Positions 5,200-7,324 of a stretch of DNA of 7,324 bases are shown here, piece after piece; within the stretch, counting starts at the first letter, position 1; every line of letters begins with the position of its first letter. Made by a program: the position numbers and the translations under genes. The notes under the pieces were generated by a model, which saw nothing but the letters and a program-made list of their open reading frames with translations, was not told the origin of the DNA and made no database searches. Source of the stretch: Janthinobacterium lividum (GTDB lineage Bacteria > Pseudomonadota > Gammaproteobacteria > Burkholderiales > Burkholderiaceae_D). The DNA lies in assembly GCA_945864765.1 (NCBI GenBank), contig CAMBDR010000198.1:1-7324 (forward strand), given 5' to 3'.

Positions 5200-5218
5200 A
5201 TAGCACTGCGAGGAAACC

Positions 5219-6463
5219 ATGTCCAACCAAGAAACCAATATCAATCGTCGCAACCTCATCAAAACAGGAGCCGCCATGAGCCTCAGCACATTGGGTAGTC
5301 TGGCCACGGGTGGCGTGTGGGCCGCTGGCTCGGATAAGCCGGAGAAAGAAGAAGTGAAGGTCGGCTTTATTCCCCTCACCGATTGTGCCTCGGTCGTCAT
5401 GGCTTCGGTACTGGGGCTGGATAAAAAATACGGCATCAAAATCGTGATCAGCAAAGAATCCTCCTGGGCCAGCGTGCGCGACAAGCTGGTCAGCGGGGAA
5501 CTCGATGCTGCCCACGTGCTGTATAGCCTGGTATATGGCGTACATTTGGGCACTGCCGGGCCGAAGAAGGATATGGCGGTACTGATGACGCTCAACCACA
5601 ACGGGCAAGCCATTACGCTGTCGAAAAAACTGGCCGATAAAGGCGCGGTCGATGGTGCTTCGCTGGCCAAACTGATGCAGCGCGAAAAACGCGAATACAC
5701 CTTTGCGCAAACCTTCCCCACTGGCACCCATGCCATGTGGTTGTATTATTGGCTGGCTACCCACGGCATCGACCCGTTTAAAGACGCCAAAACCATTACC
5801 GTACCGCCACCGCAAATGGTGGCCAATATGCGGGTTGGCAATATGGATGGCTATTGCGTGGGTGAACCCTGGGGCCACCGCGCCATCGCCGACGGCATCG
5901 GCATTACCGCCATCACCACGCAAGACATTTGGCGCGATCACCCGGAAAAAGTATTGGGTTGCTCGGCTGAATGGGTGAAAAAATACCCCAATACCGCCCG
6001 CGCCTTAACCGCCGCCGTGCTGGAAGCCGGTAAATGGATTGATGCGTCGCTGATCAACAAAAACAAAATGGCAGAAACCATTGCCGATAAGTCGTATGTC
6101 AATACCACGGTGGACGTGATCAACCAACGCATTTTGGGGCGTTACCAAAATGGCTTGGGCAAGACCTGGGATGACCCGAATTCGATGAAGTTTTTCAACG
6201 ATGGTGCGGTAACTTTCCCGTATTTGTCCGACGGCATGTGGTTCCTGACCCAGCATAAGCGCTGGGGTTTGTTGAAGGCCGATGTCGATTATTTGGCCGT
6301 TGCCACCGAGATTAACCAAATCGGCATTTACAAAGATGCTGCCGCCATGGTCAAGGTGTCGGTGCCCAAGGAGACCATGCGCAGTACCAAATTGCTGGAT
6401 GGCAGTGTCTGGGATGGTAAGAACCCGAAAGCCTATGCCGCCTCCTTCAAGATTCACGCTTAG
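5219..6463 (+). CDS. nrtA: Nitrate ABC transporter substrate-binding protein (NrtA/NasF type), 414 aa
   Basis: Periplasmic binding protein that captures nitrate (and probably nitrite) and delivers it to the NrtB permease for assimilation. The N-terminus is a Tat signal: twin Arg at 10-11 in NRRNLIKTG, a hydrophobic stretch at about 17-32, and an Ala-Ala cleavage region near 35-36. The mature protein follows the NrtA/CmpA/SsuA-type fold: VKVGFIPLTDCASVVMA (47-62), SWASVRDKLVSGELDAAHVL (82-101), NHNGQAITLS (126-135), FPTGTHAMWLYYWLA (166-180), GYCVGEPWGHRA (211-222). About 414 residues is usual for the family. Unlike the related cytoplasmic sensor NasS, it has an export signal and is followed by a permease, which favours a transport role. 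GAGG (5210-5213) precedes the ATG by five bases. Nitrate is favoured over bicarbonate (CmpA) or cyanate because of the NasT-like gene and the leader; the pocket was not examined residue by residue. Confidence 0.93.
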   Translation: MSNQETNINRRNLIKTGAAMSLSTLGSLATGGVWAAGSDKPEKEEVKVGFIPLTDCASVVMASVLGLDKKYGIKIVISKESSWASVRDKLVSGELDAAHVLYSLVYGVHLGTAGPKKDMAVLMTLNHNGQAITLSKKLADKGAVDGASLAKLMQREKREYTFAQTFPTGTHAMWLYYWLATHGIDPFKDAKTITVPPPQMVANMRVGNMDGYCVGEPWGHRAIADGIGITAITTQDIWRDHPEKVLGCSAEWVKKYPNTARALTAAVLEAGKWIDASLINKNKMAETIADKSYVNTTVDVINQRILGRYQNGLGKTWDDPNSMKFFNDGAVTFPYLSDGMWFLTQHKRWGLLKADVDYLAVATEINQIGIYKDAAAMVKVSVPKETMRSTKLLDGSVWDGKNPKAYAASFKIHA

Positions 6464-6521
6464 TTGAAGCACACTTTGTCATAACCGTATTGAAGCCAAA
6501 CTCACCACTGGGAGAACCATC

Positions 6522-7324
6522 ATGAGTGCCGTATTAAAGCAATTTAAACTTGAAGCCGTTGCCCCCGCCAACGAAGCCATCAGTATTGCCCCCGCACCTG
6601 CAACGGCGGCCCCTCCACCCGTGGTCGAGCGCAAACGGCCATTGCCACCGCCTGCGGCGGCTTTGGTCAGCAAACAACCATCACGCATGCGTCCGCTGGT
6701 GCTGGCGGTGCTACCGCCCATGTTGGGCATTGTCGCCATCCTGGTTATATGGCAAATCATTGCGATGCAAACCACGGGTTTTCCCACCCCGTGGGTCACG
6801 GCGCAAGAGGCGATTAAACTGTTTTCTGATCCGTTTTACCGCAAGGGGCCTAATGATCAGGGCATAGGCTGGAATGTGTTGGCGTCGTTACAGCGGGTGG
6901 CGTTGGGCTTTGGTTTGGCGGCGCTGGTCGGCATCCCCGTGGGGTTTATTATTGGACGCTTTGACTTTATGTTCCGCATGGCCAACCCCATCATCAGCAT
7001 CTTAAAACCAGTGTCGCCACTGGCCTGGTTGCCGATTGGTTTGCTGGTGTTCAAGGCGGCCAATCCGGCTTCGATTTGGGCGATTTTTATTTGCTCAATT
7101 TGGCCCATGATTATTAACACCGCCATGGGTGTCAAGAGCGTACCGCAAGACTATATGAATGTGGCGAGGGTGCTGAATTTATCGGAATGGAAAATCGTCA
7201 CCAAAATCCTGTTTCCGGCAGTATTGCCATATATGTTGACGGGGGTGCGTTTATCGATTGGTACGGCGTGGTTGGTGATTGTGGCGGCGGAAATGTTGAC
7301 CGGTGGCGTGGGAATCGGGTTTTG
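6522..7324 (+). CDS. nrtB: Nitrate ABC transporter permease (NrtB/NasE type), 3' end cut
   Basis: Inner-membrane permease subunit of the nitrate importer; the frame is open from the ATG at 6522 to the right edge (267 codons). GGAGA (6511-6515) gives a good ribosome site. Residues 1-57 are a cytoplasmic, Pro/Ala-rich, low-complexity tail (APAPATAAPPPVV, then PLPPPAAA), longer than expected for the family. A first membrane helix lies at about 59-81, followed by the transport core: helices at about 123-145, 154-180, 183-203 and from 233 on. The cytoplasmic coupling loop that docks on the ATPase is visible at about 212-236 (NVARVLNLSEWKIVTKILFPAVLP). It follows nrtA after 58 bases without a terminator, so the two are almost certainly one operon, and an ATPase gene is expected beyond the edge. 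Confidence 0.93.
   Translation, partial: MSAVLKQFKLEAVAPANEAISIAPAPATAAPPPVVERKRPLPPPAAALVSKQPSRMRPLVLAVLPPMLGIVAILVIWQIIAMQTTGFPTPWVTAQEAIKLFSDPFYRKGPNDQGIGWNVLASLQRVALGFGLAALVGIPVGFIIGRFDFMFRMANPIISILKPVSPLAWLPIGLLVFKAANPASIWAIFICSIWPMIINTAMGVKSVPQDYMNVARVLNLSEWKIVTKILFPAVLPYMLTGVRLSIGTAWLVIVAAEMLTGGVGIGF

Larger units (their letters stand above)
5043..5218 (+). ncRNA. ANTAR-controlled leader RNA with antiterminator and terminator
   Basis: This is the predicted untranslated leader (about 176 bases) of the transporter transcript. It contains, in order, three hexaloop hairpins (5044-5059, 5072-5100, 5103-5116), an intrinsic terminator that overlaps the third (5111-5159), a repetitive AT-rich spacer, and the ribosome site of nrtA. 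ANTAR proteins such as NasR, NasT and EutV are known to bind hairpin pairs whose six-base loops have A at position 1 and G at position 4; binding prevents the overlapping terminator. Here all three loops start AACG. With a NasT-like gene directly upstream and a nitrate transporter downstream, assignment to nitrate-induced antitermination is strong. Confidence 0.85.

Noticed and set aside
5198..5941. Long minus-strand frame opposite nrtA (247 codons)
   Set aside because: It lies opposite a clearly recognisable nitrate-binding protein and has no family features of its own.
5219..6463. The binding protein being NasS, the cytoplasmic nitrate sensor
   Set aside because: It has a twin-arginine signal peptide and is followed closely by a permease gene.

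Overview
The window (7,324 bases, moderate GC) looks like chromosomal DNA of a proteobacterium, most likely beta- or gamma-. The main reason is its right half: a nitrate-assimilation locus with a textbook sigma-54 promoter, NtrC-like sites upstream of it, and an ANTAR-type antitermination leader. No gene here fixes the species.

Layout. (1) Bases 1-949, minus strand: a tyrosine recombinase with all six catalytic residues; its last few codons run off the left edge. (2) 950-1455: an AT-rich gap of about 500 bases with an imperfect inverted repeat and no convincing gene. (3) 1456-2436, plus: an orphan protein of 326 residues that I do not recognise. (4) 2491-3900, minus: an exported PDZ-alpha/beta-hydrolase fusion. 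It converges on the orphan gene, and a perfect 11-bp hairpin sits at the junction. (5) 3901-4194: a divergent intergenic region with a G-rich minisatellite and a terminator-like hairpin. (6) 4195-4869, plus: a NasT-like regulator (receiver-like domain plus ANTAR RNA-binding domain). (7) 4870-5218: a dense regulatory region. (8) 5219-6463, plus: a Tat-exported nitrate-binding protein (NrtA/NasF type). (9) 6522 to the right edge, plus: the matching permease (NrtB/NasE type), cut by the window end.

How the parts work together. The region at 4870-5218 can be read almost base by base. NtrC-like sites (4899-4932) lie about 110-145 bases upstream of the predicted start, a possible IHF site follows, and then comes a sigma-54 promoter matching the consensus (5017-5032). 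This places the transcript start near 5043. The RNA would then form three successive hairpins, each with a six-base loop having A at position 1 and G at position 4 (AACGAT, AACGGC, AACGAT), the signature recognised by ANTAR proteins. The 3' arm of the third hairpin is also the 5' arm of an intrinsic terminator ending in nine T. The inference is that nitrogen limitation (NtrC, sigma-54) starts transcription and that the ANTAR protein encoded just upstream, when released by a nitrate signal, stabilises the hexaloop hairpins, disrupts the terminator and lets RNA polymerase enter the transporter genes. The usual ANTAR target has two hairpins; the third at the extreme 5' end is the most unusual point in the window. 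No NasS-type nitrate sensor gene is visible beside the regulator.
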